Positions 23,728 to 35,069 of a DNA stretch of 64,000 nt are shown here, one piece after another (the stretch's first letter is position 1; every line of letters starts with the position of its first letter). The stretch is from Blastomussa wellsi. Lineage: Eukaryota; Cnidaria; Anthozoa; Scleractinia; Plerogyridae. Where the stretch lies: assembly GCA_947652115.1 (NCBI GenBank), contig OX393561.1, positions 32,522,679-32,586,678 of the forward strand, written 5' to 3'. The notes below the pieces were generated by a model. That model searched no databases and was not told the origin of the DNA. It worked only from the letters and a program-made list of their open reading frames with translations. A program made the position numbers and the translations under genes.

Positions 23728-26700
23728 GCGGTTTCTAATCTGTGCCTTCTAACTGCTTATTTTAGGGCGTTGTCTAAGAAACTTGCTTTCCGCTTTATGG
23801 ATTTTCAGCTTAGTGCACGGATCTGGAATAAATATAAATATTTACTGCTCTACAGATCTGTTATTTCCAATAAATTTACCAATAAACCAACTTAAAAAAA
23901 GACGACACTTGAATTGACTTATCCCTGAACATATTTTATTCCCTCTATATAGCATGTCTGCCATACCTCAAAAATAATTTCATATTAATACTGCATAGCA
24001 AATTTAAATTTAAAGTTTTCTGTTACTGTACAAATATAGTCCATACTCTGATTTTCATCGTATTTTAACTGCATGACCATTTAGTTCCTTTTAAACGTGT
24101 TGAATACCTCTTCACTATTAAAACGATCGAGCGTTAAGGACCTTATGACGTAACTATTTGTACTGAACGTCTTTGAAGTGAGTGCGCCCTAAAAAAATGT
24201 GACAAAAATGTGCACTGAATGGGTAGAAACTGAGGCTGCGGCCTACAATGTTTTAAACTCGACTAAATCCCTTCTTTCCAAATCCAAAGAAATAATTAAT
24301 GAAAAGCTCATTTGTAAAGTACGCTGCTCAGCAGCCATTGTTTTGAATTGGTGTCAATGCAAATCGAGTCTTCTTGACGATTCAGCCGTTATAACAGCGA
24401 CTCTGTCCTGTTACTTCCCTTTTGTATCAGTAACAAGCGTGAAAATGCGTCGTTGCAGCACACGAATGAAGACAATGACAAGCGTTCCACACGTCACAAC
24501 CACTCGGGAAAGCAGCACTGGGACTGATGGGTGCACACATATGTTCCACTCTCTGGAAATGGAGCGGGGCTTCTGCAGTCGGATGGCAACAGTGGACAAT
24601 GTTCCTCGGCGTGGATAAGGAACCTTTATAAAGGAACAGAACCAAAAACATTTACTAATAATGTTATAGGACACACCCAGGTTTACTTGTGCACGGACAG
24701 TCAATTAAGCGATAAAGAATCGGAACGAACGCGACTTTCCAGTTGTTCTTATGAGCGCGACAGAATACACTGATTGGATTAATTCATCTAGCTTGTGACA
24801 GGAGAATGATTTTAATTTTATCTCTTTGCTTATTATGATGGTGTCATCGCTTTTTGTGGAAGACGTAAGGGGGCAAAACGTATTCACCGTTTTAGGGACT
24901 AAACTGTTATCGCTTCTTCGTGGAGGAAGATCCAACAGGTATCCAAATGCGTAAAAAAAAATCATCATTGCAAATAGAACGCAGGAGTCCAATAATGTAG
25001 GATACGTCTATTTCAAAATGCATTCAGCATAGAGCACTTTTTATCAAAATTTCTAACCACTCAAAATTTGCTCGTTAGATGAATTTTTTTTTTCTTACCA
25101 AAAACCACAAATTTACACAACAGTGCTTAATGTTGTAATGCGTTCTAAATGAGTGCGCTCCGTTCAGTTGCATACGTCGCATGCAAGGAAGGTAGCTAGT
25201 CTGTCAGCAGTTTAATACTTATTTTGATTTATACGATACACTCAAACAGGAGAGACTATATTCGGCTATAATTTCGGCTTAAGCTGACAAGTTTAAAAGA
25301 ACCAAATCATGGACATTGTTTGTTATCACTGAAACCTTCTTCGTTCTCAGATTTATCATGCTACGATTCATCGAGTGCTTCTTGTCAAATTTTCAACAGT
25401 AATGGCTTGCTTTTTGTGCCATCTCGTAATAAACGAACTATCCATTTTTAAAACTAAAACTTTCAACTTTTTACGTCAACTTCACTTAAACACCAGCCTA
25501 GTTTGAAAACAAACAACTTGTTTGTGAAGGGTCGGAAAAAGTTCACTTCTGCAATCGATGATGCTTAATATGAAAGGACTTAAGATTGAACTTTGATTGG
25601 ATTAAATGATTTTATTATAATGGGAATTACTGATAGTATACTCACTGCAACTGAGATATGGTAAATGCAAATATAATGTTGAAAAATCAGCTGTGTGTAT
25701 AGAAATGCATAAATAATAGGCACAGTTCCACTAAAATCAAAGGCAGCGAATTTAGTGGACCAAGTATTTTGAAATCCTCTACAGCGAAATTCTGTTCACA
25801 TGCCTTAGGTAAAGAAGTTTGTCTATTCGGAGAAAGCTACACAAAAGACTCTTTCTTAAATTTCACTGCATACACATAAAAAGCTTCGACGTCGTGATTG
25901 CACATTATAAATTTGATTATACCTTTAGTCAGTACATAATGTACTATTCAGTGGACGTCTTATTAAACGTAATTGTTCGCAACGAACTCTAAGCTGACAA
26001 CTTGCTTTTGGAGCCGTCTGCGAGCGTTCAGTCAACAATCGAGAGAACTAAAGTTTATTTTAAGCTTAAATGTTTCATAAACATTTCGCCCAGTCTGGTT
26101 TTGGTCCTTTTGGGGATGCGTGCTGCACTGCACTTCCTTAACTTGAAAGGCTATCATGATAAATTAACATCATTTAGCTTCTTTTTGATGGATTAGCTTT
26201 GTAGAAGACTTGTGCGCATCTAAATTGTGTGGCCTTAGGTGGATTTTCATCACTTGCGTACATCTCATTTACTTTAGTTGCCGAAACGCCGCGTCTAATA
26301 TTTCTCATAAATTTTTCAACCTTTCATTATTTTGCGTACAAAGCAATCTGGAAGGGATCTAAATAAAAAAATTACAAATATGTCAAACAAAACTCAGTAA
26401 TGATTCATTTAATCGTTGAGGAATTCAGTTGCGAAAGAGAGTTCTCGATTTCTCTTCACTGGGATTTGAGATACGTGCTTTAAGGTGGGTTCCAGTCTTG
26501 AAACTGTGTCTTGGACAATTCAGACCAAAACTAAGGGAAGAATTCGGCTTATTTAGACCAAGCTTTGATTTATTGTAAATACAATGAGAAGCTAATTTGA
26601 CGAAATGTTCCAATGAGTAATGAAATCCGGTGAAGTGTTGTCTCGCTTCTTCAGTGGTGGACTTGAATACGCCCTGTGCATTCCTTCACTTCTTTCATCT

Positions 26701-27206
26701 TTCACTAAGGCGTGTGTCAGCAGTGGTTTGGTAAAGGACTATTTAACATCAAAGTATTTAGCACGTTGGTTATTGATACCAAGCACTGCTTAAACTATAA
26801 AAATCAGCAAGTGACTCCTTGCATAGATGGTAGCATAAAGACTTATATCTTTTGAAGCGCAAGCAAAATTATTTCTTTCACATTGTTTCAATCTCAGTGA
26901 CAAAGAGTAGGATTAGTCCCAAGTGCTCGAGCGCTCCACTCAAGTCTATAAGCGGAAAGCGAATGTTTATTGAGGTCAAGTGTTTAAAACTCGATTCGAG
27001 TTCAATTTTACAATTCAAAACTAGAAATTTATCCACTTTACGCCGTTGAGTTAGCCAACGGCTTAGCTTCGCGGTGATCCGTGTAAAACAAGTTGCGCTT
27101 TAATGCTGTAATTATGAAGACGATGCGACATTAATGAAGTAATTTCCTTTGTGATTTCAATAAGTTTACGATAAACCGCGATCATTTATTTTGAGCTTAA
27201 AATGTG
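23728..27206. other. AT-rich intergenic DNA, no gene recognised
   Basis: A 139-codon plus-strand frame around 24.2-24.6 kb has no domain and I do not call it. Nothing else was supportable. Confidence 0.35.
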
Positions 27207-27212
27207 TTTATT
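27207..27212 (-). terminator. AATAAA poly(A) signal of FoxQ2 copy B
   Basis: On the minus strand AATAAA lies 111 bp past the stop codon of the unspliced frame. It is the first canonical signal downstream of the gene. Confidence 0.45.
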
Positions 27213-27322
27213 CAGTGGATGGTTGTGTTCTGTGCCTAACTGGCTGAACGCGTGCACTGATCGCTCGTGGGTCGTTTGCGCTCTTCGACTTGCAACAATC
27301 ACATCGCCCCCTCACGAATACC

Positions 27323-28123
27323 TTAACGTATACGCACGCAGGACTCCGGCAAATTAAAAGCAAACACCGGAAATTCAAACTTGCTAATAAACTTACCGAT
27401 GTTTGGATTAAGCACACTTCTCGCAGGAAATGTTTCACTCCCTCTTCTCACGCCAAGGGTGCCCTCCTTCGTCCTTTTGTTTCCTTCAGATAGAATGCTT
27501 TCAATAGAGAATGATCCACGAAACTGTTTGGGCGTTGTAGGCTTGTTCGAGGTGTGTACGCTGCTAGAAAGCGCCCTGTCCGCTCTGACAGACTTGTAAG
27601 ATGGCAACATCATAATGTTTCTGCGCGCAGCGTCGTGAACGCCGAACTCCCTCATAGCGTTGTTTGGAAGGATCTGCTCTGCGATAAAGCCACGACTTAA
27701 CTCGTCTCTGTCGTCCTTTCTTTTCGGTTTCCTTCTTCGCCTTCTCCTGAATGTTCCATCAGCTAGCAGATAGTCATGCAGCGAGCTAACAGTCCAGTAA
27801 TTGTCCTTGCCCCACGGGCGCGCAGGGTCGCGCAGGATCTTTACAAAGCACTTATTGAACGACAGATTGTGACGCACGGAGTTCTTCCATCCTTGGTACG
27901 GGCCTCTAAAGAACGCATAATGTTGCACCAAATACTCGTTGATTTCTGTCAGTGTGAGCTTCTTTCCTGGCGAGTTTAGAATCGCGGTTGCGATGAGTGC
28001 AATGTAAGAGTGTGGAGGCTTCAGACGCTCTGCTTTGGACGAAAGACACGGGTCCTTTCTCTGTTTACCCGAGGACATTCCTAAGTTATCGCTGTTGAGT
28101 TGCTCCATCTTGCTGGACCTCAA
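27323..28123 (-). CDS. FoxQ2: FoxQ2-type forkhead transcription factor (copy B)
   Basis: The second FoxQ2-type gene, on the same strand as copy A. The forkhead domain spans roughly residues 34-128 ([16 protein letters not shown], then [20 protein letters not shown] and [11 protein letters not shown]), followed by an RRRRRRKPKRK basic run that may act as nuclear targeting. FSIESIL at about residues 205-211 is a canonical EH1 Groucho-binding motif, so it is probably a repressor. The frame opens at MRSSKMEQL; the second ATG (28108) is equally plausible. A strong GTAAGT donor sits inside the frame after residue 242 (27391-27396 on the minus strand), so the last 24 residues may be intronic, with a short terminal exon before the poly(A) signal at 27207. 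The domain is certain and the 3' end is not. Confidence 0.88.
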   Translation of the reverse strand: MRSSKMEQLNSDNLGMSSGKQRKDPCLSSKAERLKPPHSYIALIATAILNSPGKKLTLTEINEYLVQHYAFFRGPYQGWKNSVRHNLSFNKCFVKILRDPARPWGKDNYWTVSSLHDYLLADGTFRRRRRRKPKRKDDRDELSRGFIAEQILPNNAMREFGVHDAARRNIMMLPSYKSVRADRALSSSVHTSNKPTTPKQFRGSFSIESILSEGNKRTKEGTLGVRRGSETFPARSVLNPNIGKFISKFEFPVFAFNLPESCVRIR

Positions 28124-31100
28124 GGTTTCGAACTCTTGCAGTTTGCTCGCGCGTTCCTTCTAGACGCAGACTTCTCAGAAATGCGCTTCTCTCGTTTCAG
28201 GCCTCGGAGAATGTAAATAATTCCTTTCTAATCTCACCTCAGCAAATCGACCAGCAATGGCTCCGGCTAGCTAGCACCACCCACATAGGATCAATTAGTG
28301 TTTACAAACAGTTAGGCCTGGTCAATTAGACAATCGATTAAATTTGTGTACCGTGTAAAGCGGATTTACACAAAACACTTTAACAAAGTTGTTTCACCAG
28401 TCAGGTGCCTAGGCGATCATGGCCTGCCGCGCTGCGTTCGTGTATGGAGTGGTATTTTAAAAGCCCTCTCAACAGACGCTATTGGCGTGCGCCTGGCGTT
28501 TGCATCTGTTTTATGTAAGCCAATCTTTTTCGAGGGTTGATTATTGAAAATAAGCCGTGCTAAGTTTGGTTATCTCTTCAAGATCAATAGCTGTACGCTC
28601 TGATTTCGAGATAATTCGATCGGCGCCATGCAGTGCGACTTGCTCTTTTGTTTTTGGTGTTAAACTGATTCCGGTACCAATTTATCTTAATTAGTGTCAT
28701 TAAGCGGATTGCAGGCGACAACGGCTTTTCTTAAAAGAGCGATATTTCACGTATTTCTCTCAACTATTGGCAGTAAAGCTCTTGTACAAGCTTTTTTATT
28801 GCCCCAGTAACGTATATTACACTCCCAATCCGAAGAAGCATCGCCGCATGATAAAACGACTTCGTTTCTTCCCGATCTGGATTCAATGTTGAGGGATCCT
28901 ATTTAAGGGCAACTGCGCACTTAATAAGGGAAAATCAGAGACTACTTAATCAATACAATAGTGCACCGAATGAGATGACGAAGCGCTCATAATATGATCT
29001 CTTCAGAGAGCAGTTAGTTATAAGTGTAAAATACAAATCGAATTTTATTAGCGTCCGTCTATAAAGTTGATAGATGGCTCGCACAAGCTTTTCTCTTTTT
29101 CACCGAGCCGCCACTTGTAGATGATGGATACAACCTTTCCCTGGCAAGTTTAAACAACTGCGACGCGGTATTAGGGAATATCATAAACTACCCTGAACGT
29201 ATAAAGGAACTGGAGATCTGTTTGTTTTTGTGTTGCCGTTTTGCGCGCGGCTAACTGTGCTGTCGTTTTACGCGCGGAAAACTAGCTTGTGTTGTTCTAG
29301 ATTTGCGCCTCACGTCATTAACGCTTGATAAGGCTTCGTGAATGGAGAGTAAACTTTCAGCATGCTCTACAACAGCATATTTAGTTTACAAGAAACCTAT
29401 TACAAGAATTACACGACTGTAGCTGGTAAAATTTCACCCGGAAAAACTACAGAAGCTAATCTAACTGGGTGCCTGATGTGTAAAATTCATGTAAAAAGTT
29501 CGATATATATTTAGGAAGTGAGTGAAAGTTTGTTTATTGTTTGCCTCTTTGTTTGTTTAGCAAGCTTTTCACGCGGAATGTGTAGCAATGATAATCGTAG
29601 ATCGTGCTCTTATCAACCAATTACAGTCACCTAACGCAGATGCGGCCTGGCAATTAAACAAACGACTGACCATCCCAGGCATCTCAGCCAAGTCTGTTTA
29701 ATCGAGCAGCAAAAATGCGGCAATTTAGCGCTTGTTAAAACGACTGTTTAGATTAAGAGGTTCAGTAGAAAGTTTTCCGCCTGCAGTATCAAAACGTTCA
29801 AGAGTTGGTCGAGTGGTGGAAAACAACTGGTCATAAATTGTAAATTCCTGATATGTCACTATAGGAATAGCTCCGAGCGCTTCTGTACGGCTCTGCTATC
29901 TTTGGAAGATGTACAAAGATAAAGTTGGGAAACTCGAGAAGCGAGTTTAAAAATTATCACCATAAGAATAGCAATCCATCATTGTCAAACATCCATACGG
30001 TCTGCTGGGATTTCTGCTTTGTCTTACCCCGACAACTTAGTTGATATTGTGTCTAGTTTAAAGACCATTTAACAAATATAAGCTTTTGAGGCGTTATAGT
30101 AAGCAGTGCAAACCGTTAGTTTTAAAGCTGATTAGTTTTGGCCTCCGACTATCAAGCCTCGCCGACACTCGTTCGGAGTATCCCATCTCGTTGTGGAAGT
30201 ATGCGGAGTCTTTATTTCCAGTTTTGAGCCACATTTATAAAACTATTTTTACAGAATTACTTGCCAATGATGACAAATCAAATGTATACGCAGTTTAATC
30301 CTTCCAGCTAAAAAGCGTGCGCTGGACCTAACATAAATTCACAATTTCTAACACGGAAATTAGAGGTCAAAGTCGGAAAATTGAAGAATCCATATGCAAA
30401 GAAAAAATTGTCGTTCTTGCGACATATAAAAATATTGTTATCGTGAAGCGTGATGACACACTGTGTACAGAAAAGAAAAAAGCCGACGAATGTGATTCTC
30501 CTGTCTTTTCATGTTTTTGAACTGTTTCATGTTTTTGAACTATTTCTGTGGTTATACGGCCGTGCGTTATGTTATGTTGTCCAAGGGTCAATTCATACAT
30601 ATGCCATCCTTCGGTGAGCTTGCATACTGTTTATTCGTCTTTTCATCGTAGATTATCCGTCCCCCACCCATGTCATTACCCTGATGAATTTAATCGCAGA
30701 CAGCCTGTCTCCAAATTGAAGTTGATTTGAGAGTCTATTTAATTAAGTTCTGATACGTTAAACTTGCGGTCGACAAGCTATGTACTGAATACGTTGGAAG
30801 GAACACGCTGAGACACGCTTACGCTAAACGGAAAGAGCACGGATCCTCGATCCAATGCATTGATCCCGCCGATCCGCGCGCTCGAGAAGAGTTTACACTG
30901 CTTGCACCGCGAGAAAAGTAGCAGTTGTTTTCACAAGTGGTTCGCGAGTTTATCGCACGCGAAAATGAAAACCAAAACAAAGATTGAAACGAGAGAATAC
31001 AAAGATCGTTAACTCTTTTAATGAATTGTCCAGCTGATCAACGTACTGTATTAGAATCGATTAGAAGCGCAGTGGAATATAAACTTTCGGTTGCCTTCTT

Positions 31101-31496
31101 TTTCGTTTATTTTGTATTCAGTGATCGATGTTTACGCTGAAAATCAATACAGACCAATACAGGAAAACGATCCATAACCTCTGTCATATGCTTGCAAGGT
31201 TCGTGCGTTCCTTGCTATCAGTAGACGCAGTAATTGAACTTGAGCCACGATGAGTAAGTTGAAATCAGTTGTTCTTATCTTGATCACACGTTCGAAATAT
31301 GTGCAAGGAATATGACGCGCCATGTGTAGTAAAATCCATATGACGGATAAGGTCGAGTTTCTCGAATACTTTCGCAAGCAAGATTGGCAAATAGAAAATG
31401 ATCGCTTGAAACCAACTGTTAGCAATACTTTTTTTTAGTTCTCTTTCAGTTTACAAAATCTGGAACGCAGTTGTAGCCAAATCGCCCTCTTGATCC
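28124..31496. other. Intergenic DNA upstream of FoxQ2 copy B
   Basis: No gene recognised on either strand. This is the likely promoter side of FoxQ2 copy B, but I see no clear TATA box close to the ATG. Confidence 0.4.
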
Positions 31497-31580
31497 TGAC
31501 TCGTCCCCAGTCGCCTCATCTGCGGAAAAATAGCGGGCGCGGGAATCAAAGGCTCATAGGAGATGACTGGGGACGAGTCA
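31497..31580. repeat. Short foldback with TGACTCGTCCCCAGTC arms
   Basis: Bases 31497-31512 and 31565-31580 are exact 16-bp reverse complements around a 52-bp centre. The CTCGTCCCCAG word also forms the ends of the element at 32094, so these may be related families. Confidence 0.65.
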
Positions 31581-31728
31581 GCTATTGAAGGTTTTTTGTC
31601 TTTTATTTTGAGCAATATTAAATAAAATTTACTCCATTTCCTGCTTGTAAGGAGTCTCACTACTCGTCCACAGGACCTTACTTTTCCACCTTTTACAGAG
31701 AATCCTGAAAACTATAACTGGTTAGGTA

Positions 31729-31891
31729 ATAGTCCAATTTCAATATTTTAAAATTCAGTTTAAAACAATAGACATCACTACGAGGCTCTGATGAAAAAAA
31801 AAAACCCACAGACCCTATGGTTTATTACCCAGAGCCTCGTGCTGAGGTCTATTGTTTTAGACCGAATTTTAAAATATCGAAATTGGTCTAT
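31729..31891. mobile_element. MITE, ATAGACCAATTT family, copy 1
   Basis: The left ATAGTCCAATTTCAATATTT and right AAATATCGAAATTGGTCTAT are mirrored, with a second mirrored block (ACAATAGACATCACTACGAGGCTC against GAGCCTCGTGCTGAGGTCTATTGT). TA on both sides fits a TA target duplication. A close relative lies at 54337-54495. Confidence 0.75.
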
Positions 31892-32093
31892 TATGTGCCG
31901 ATAAGCTTATAAGAGCACATTGCCTTCCTAGACACAACCAAAACGTTCGTCGACATCGTTCCCAGGGTCTCTCTCAGCTGATGAATACTCCCACGAGCGA
32001 ATAACTTATTTTCAATAACAGCTCAGAGCGAACGGACCACATGTCATGCGCAACAACGCTGTCCTTGATACAAGCTTTCCTTATCAAATGCAC

Positions 32094-32343
32094 CAATCTC
32101 GTCCCCAGAGCCCGCTTATCTTTTGGTCAGCGTCAAGAACACGGGCTCTGGACAGGACCGATCCCGGAAGTCCGCATTTCACCGACTTCAGGCCGTTCTG
32201 CGCAAACTCAGAACTTTTTCGCTTAATCTGATTGGCCGAGAATCAAAACAATGCACCATGCGCATGCTTCAAAAAACGGTCCTGGCCAGAGCCAGTGTTC
32301 TTGGTGCTGACCAAAAGATAAGCGGGCTCTGAGGACGAGATTG
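32094..32343. mobile_element. MITE, CTCGTCCCCAGAG family, copy 1
   Basis: Terminal inverted repeats of about 57 bp: CAATCTCGTCCCCAGAGCCC at left, complement at right ending GGACGAGATTG, both containing the GCTTATCTTTTGGTCAGC block. Internal length is about 140 bp with no ORF. A longer relative is at 49499-49958 and a one-ended fragment is at about 34107. Confidence 0.75.
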
Positions 32344-32519
32344 CAAATGCAGTGAACCATGGAGCTGGTATAGCCGGCGTCCAACAACTGAGGTCCCTTG
32401 TTTTATGATTCTATAAGTCATGAGCCAATCATTCAAGGTAATTTTTACACCAGAAGGTGGGTTGTTGGTTTGCCTGTATGCAAATTAGCTTAGAAGCAAC
32501 CACGTCTGTTGAAGTTAGT

Positions 32520-32725
32520 TGCACTCCTGTTTGTGAACTTAAATTACTGGAATCTCTTAGGATTATTCAATACTGCCGCTCTAACCAAATTGAGAACGAA
32601 AACCATTTCCTATTTCATTGTGATCGTTATAAAACTATTAGGCAACAAATAAGAAGTGCCATTGTACTTAAATATCCGTCATTTGATGTTTTGAAAGATA
32701 ATGATAAAAATATATTCCTGCTTTA
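32520..32725 (+). pseudogene. LINE ORF2 C-terminal fragment, 5' piece
   Basis: The reading frame carries CRSNQIENENHFLFHCDRY, which fits the cysteine/histidine knuckle (C..E..HFL..C) found after the reverse transcriptase domain in many non-LTR retrotransposons. The frame breaks at 32726 where another element is inserted, and resumes at 33640. No reverse transcriptase domain is present, so this is a 5'-truncated dead copy. Clade is not determinable. Confidence 0.65.
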
Positions 32726-33639
32726 GGTGATTCCCTAGCTTTGCACTGCGCATCCTTACTGCGTATAACAAAATCGTGGCCGTGAAAAGAAGCTTCTGCA
32801 GAAAGATCATTAAATGGGGTTGATCAAAGAGACAAAATGGGTGGGCCGGTTTTCTGACCAAGATGAGTCTTGATGTTTCAAAAATTTGTATAACGTATGG
32901 AGTGGTAGTGTCAGTTGTTGAGTTCGACTTGCCGAGGATGGCTGTTAAACTTGTAATGAGCCAGTAAATTGGCATTTAAGCTCCAACTCTATCATATAAC
33001 GTCCTAATTGTAGAATCCCGATGAAAATTCCTTAAAATATTTCTTCGATGCTGTCTTCCACCTTCAAAGGACCTTCCAAGCGTATGCCAGTTTGAAAACT
33101 CGCCCCAATCCTCGCTCAAAAATCGGAAGAAATGCAGGTTGTGCGCCCATTCGGCAGCTCTATCGCGATAACGGGTACGGTGACCCCCACTTTTTATTTC
33201 ATTATTTTAATAAGAACAGTGTTTCCTTTCAATAAGAAAAAAATTGCCAGAAATCTATGTCCAGTTTTCTGGGAATTAAACTAAATTGAAAGGTCGAGCA
33301 GCGCATATAAAAAATAAGTCTATTCTGCAGCGTAAAGTAAAAACAAAGGTATTCAAATTCATTTTTTTGGTACATAGGTGAATAAACAATAAATTCAACT
33401 CAAATGTTGTGGGATGTTGCAAGCTTTAAGGAAAATATGGAGCTTAGTTGTCTAGTTTTGGTTTATGCGCAGCTGTTGCCAGAGAAGCGTAAATAGCCAT
33501 ATTCGTCAGCACTGTCACGTGGAAACGAGCACGGTGACCCCTACTTTTTATTACAATTTGATAATTTTCTTGACTTGTTGCAAACATGTGCCAAGTTTCA
33601 TCGAAAATCTATGACGGATTCTTTTACAAGGGAATCACC
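32726..33639. mobile_element. 914-bp DNA transposon inserted in a LINE, TTA duplication
   Basis: The ends are exact 11-bp inverted repeats, GGTGATTCCCT at left and AGGGAATCACC at right, directly flanked by TTA on each side. A 3-bp TTA duplication is typical of PIF/Harbinger-type elements. The interior has no transposase. It holds a direct repeat (GGTGACCCC.ACTTTTTATT at about 33180 and 33536). The host LINE reading frame continues on both sides, which confirms the insertion boundaries apart from a small indel. Confidence 0.75.
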
Positions 33640-33848
33640 TTAATAATGTTGATTCTTTCATTTGTAAGAAACTAGGTTATTTTGTATATGAAGCATTGCA
33701 TATAAGAGAAACTTGTAATCTCAGTATTTAGTCGAATGTGATTAGTATTATTGTAATTTTATGTACTCGTTATTGCAGTAATTTCTTATATTGTTATTTT
33801 AGGTAATACTATATGTATTTGGGAATACCAATAAAATTGTTGTTGTAG
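33640..33848 (+). pseudogene. LINE 3' end, piece after the insertion
   Basis: The frame resumes as NNVDSFICKKLGYFVYEAL, matching the kind of sequence that follows the knuckle in the 5' piece. It then runs into a short AT-rich 3' tail ending ACCAATAAAATTGTTGTTG, the kind of simple tail left by LINE insertion. Confidence 0.55.
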
Positions 33849-34371
33849 TTGCTTGCGGCTAACTCCACTCCGGTGTGCTTGCGGTTAGTTCCGATTGGTC
33901 TGCTTGCGATTAGGGACGGACCATTAGAAAAGTGATGGGGGGGAGGGAGGGCAAAAAGCGGATTCCCAGTGTTTGGAATGAAATATTTTCTTTCTTTAGC
34001 TTTTGTTTGAAAAAAGACAACTTTGGAATGACCTTCATGTAAAAAGAAGTAAGTGTGTAATCTGCCCCGGTCAATATTATATAAGGTCTTCTGTTTCGGA
34101 CCCAATCTCGTCCCCAGAGTCTGGGAACAAGATCGTTTCGCACCTGTTCTTCCTTGTTCAGCCCATGCGCACTACCTACAAGGTACGCAAAGCGTACAAA
34201 CAATAAATTACGTGTCTTGCTTCGGGATTGGGTTTGCCCCAACCAAAACCATTATTACTAATGATAATTACTAGTCTAGCTGGCGAGAGGCAAAAAGAGA
34301 GTCAAGTGTCTTGCTAGCGTACTGCAGCTGACGGGATTTCGCGAGCGCGTAGATACGTGGTATATATAGCG
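33849..34371. other. Non-coding, with a fragment of the CTCGTCCCCAGAG MITE
   Basis: A single terminal-repeat fragment (AATCTCGTCCCCAGAGTCTGG) lies at about 34105-34125. No gene recognised. Confidence 0.45.
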
Positions 34372-34540
34372 AAATTATTATGTACCAAACATATATGGAT
34401 ATATATAAATCGCTTTAGACGACATAGCAGATTATGGGATATATAAATCGCTTTAGACTACATAACAGATTATACGGGTTAGGGTGAGGGTAATGTTTTA
34501 TGATTGATTATATAATAATATATTGGGTACATAATAATTT
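34372..34540. repeat. Foldback element holding a 38-bp tandem duplication
   Basis: Exact 15-bp inverted ends (AAATTATTATGTACC and GGTACATAATAATTT). Inside, a 35-bp unit with ATATATAAATCGCTTTAGAC begins at 34401 and again at 34439 with two changes. A GGGTTAGGGT word follows the second unit. Confidence 0.65.
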
Positions 34541-35069
34541 TCCCATACAAAACGCACCTACCCGCGAGCGAGTGCTATTTTTGGCAGCGGAGTGCTTTTC
34601 AAAATTTTGTTTTGGTGGCGCGGCGAAGAAGTCCATCCGGTTGCCGTGACGAGATTGGTGAGAGGATATCCCTCTCGAAATTATCCCGCCAGCTACGCGG
34701 GTGTCTTACGCAACATAATTTTATTCCAAAGATTATTCAGAAAGGAAATTTTTAAAACAATCACTTGAAAAAAAGACATCAATATATATTTTATAAGAAC
34801 TCTCCCGTCCTCTCCGATTCAGCGAAATGATATGCCGCCCCTCGGGTGGTTATTTTGGTCTCATAATTATTCCACAAAAGCAAATGATATTCATATCATG
34901 CAAATTAATGTGAACAAGAAGTCATTTGCATACCAACGACATTTACGCTGCGTGATGTCTGAAGCGCTCTTGTATTTTAGCGTCCGAGTGTCCACTGCTC
35001 TCCTTTGAATATTCACAATCGCTTTGCTACGCTATTATAAATTTACAAACCTAAACAACAGTCGACGAA
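34541..35069. other. 5' flank of the JmjC gene
   Basis: Non-coding DNA upstream of the start codon at 35070. No clear promoter element at a sensible distance was identified. Confidence 0.35.

Noticed and set aside
24199..24618. 139-codon open frame on the plus strand
   Set aside because: Composition and lack of any recognisable motif fit chance; opposite-strand frames overlap it.
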